Origin: Bacillota bacterium
GTDB taxonomy: Bacteria > Bacillota > Clostridia > Acetivibrionales > Acetivibrionaceae
Assembly: GCA_023398495.1 (NCBI GenBank)
Contig: JAEWSG010000207.1
Location: 1 to 5,630, forward strand
Reading direction: 5' to 3'
DNA length: 5,630 nucleotides
Shown: positions 5,220 through 5,630 of the stretch, in pieces
How the letters are laid out: each line of letters begins with the position of its first letter
Position numbering within the stretch: position 1 is the first letter of the stretch
The notes under the pieces: generated by a model
The model's input: only the letters and a program-made list of their open reading frames with translations
Told to the model about the DNA's origin: nothing
Databases searched by the model: none
Made by a program: the position numbers and the translations under genes

Positions 5220-5560
5220 TTGATAATAAATGGAATTGGGTTATGAAAAGACTAGTGATGCTGGAATTATTTCTGTTTCACAACAATATTATATCAGATT
5301 ATTTTAATGAATACCATAATAATGTTGAAAAATTAATTTTTAAAAATATATATATTGAACGCGATAAAGATTTTACATCGTGCTTCAATTTCCTTAATAT
5401 AATATCACGAAAATCAAATTTTCCAGTGTATAATCATTTTCGTGATTTATATAAATCGTGAAAATAATTTTGCAACGACAATTTAGAAAGTGAGAAAATT
5501 GATCACGGTAATTTCATGAAGCAATAATAATACAATTATGATAGCGAGATAACATTTTAG
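5220..5560. other. AT-rich stretch without a convincing gene
   Basis: A plus-strand frame from ATG 5243 to TGA 5461 (72 codons, MKRLVMLELFLFHNN...FRDLYKS) has no good ribosome site, no motif I recognise, and covers the promoter of the divergent RDD gene. I do not call it a gene, although a weakly expressed small protein cannot be excluded. ATCACGAAAAT (5404-5414) and ATTTTCGTGAT (5436-5446) are 11-bp inverted arms with a 21-base loop, followed by a related TCGTGAAAAT (5456-5465). Confidence 0.5.
5288..5296 (-). promoter_or_regulatory. Extended -10 promoter candidate for RDD paralog 2
   Basis: Minus-strand TGATATAAT (5296-5288) is a perfect extended -10 box about 80 bases before the start codon at 5201. 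No strong -35 precedes it, which extended -10 promoters tolerate. Confidence 0.45.
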
Positions 5561-5610
5561 ACATAAACTGGAACAGCCTAAAATAAAGGATTTGTTCCAG
5601 TTTATGTTTT
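5561..5610 (+). terminator. Strong hairpin, probable Rho-independent terminator
   Basis: ACATAAACTGGAACA (5561-5575) and TGTTCCAGTTTATGT (5593-5607) are perfect 15-bp inverted arms with a 17-base loop, followed on the plus strand by TTTT (5607-5610). The minus side has no T run. It would end a plus-strand transcript, yet no plausible plus-strand gene lies upstream in this window. It could instead be the end of a mobile element or of an unseen small RNA. Confidence 0.65.
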
Positions 5611-5630
5611 GCACACTGATGTAAATAAAT

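Noticed and set aside
1..5630. CRISPR array or insertion sequence
   Set aside because: No regularly spaced repeats with spacers and no transposase reading frame were found.

Overview
The window looks like low-GC Firmicutes DNA, probably class Clostridia and perhaps a Lachnospiraceae-type gut anaerobe. This rests on AT-rich codon use, strong GGAGG-type ribosome sites, extended -10 promoters and the gene families present. It appears to be a junction of stacked mobile elements at a tRNA-Ser gene. No phylogenetic test was possible, so the host assignment is inference.

Layout. Positions 1-239 (minus) hold the N-terminal part of a ParA/Soj-type ATPase that runs off the left edge, with a hairpin and short repeats upstream. 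At 513-569 lies the 3' half of a tRNA-Ser (GGA-type anticodon loop) without its 5' half, followed by a hairpin terminator. A diverged second copy lies at 3309-3365 in the same orientation (49 of 57 positions identical by my count). These are best read as attachment-site copies bounding a decayed island of about 2.8 kb. The intact tRNA would then be expected further left, beyond the window.

Inside the island, two different tyrosine-recombinase C-terminal fragments stand head to head (615-820 minus, 825-1004 plus). They meet at the same codon position at the centre of a near-perfect palindrome (801-844). After a terminator comes the cargo, an AbiE-type (type IV) toxin-antitoxin operon. It has a promoter with an inverted repeat, an intact AbiEi antitoxin (1296-2060) and an AbiEii nucleotidyltransferase toxin gene (2044-3017) broken by a one-base deletion just before its catalytic GG motif. 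The right end of the island carries two DnaA-box-like sequences and a pair of 11-bp-period repeats, like those beside the left attachment copy.

Right of the second attachment copy, two minus-strand paralogous RDD-family membrane proteins (3434-4192 and 4491-5201) each have their own extended -10 promoter. They share an unusual C-terminal extension with a YSEQxALAEEIYG motif and a final membrane helix. The right edge has AT-rich DNA with no convincing gene and a strong 15-bp hairpin at 5561-5610.

Taken together, the left and middle parts are mobile-element DNA whose integrases have been destroyed. The AbiE antitoxin persists beside an apparently inactivated toxin. I found no clear new multi-gene system. 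The most unusual items are the integrase palindrome and the RDD pair.
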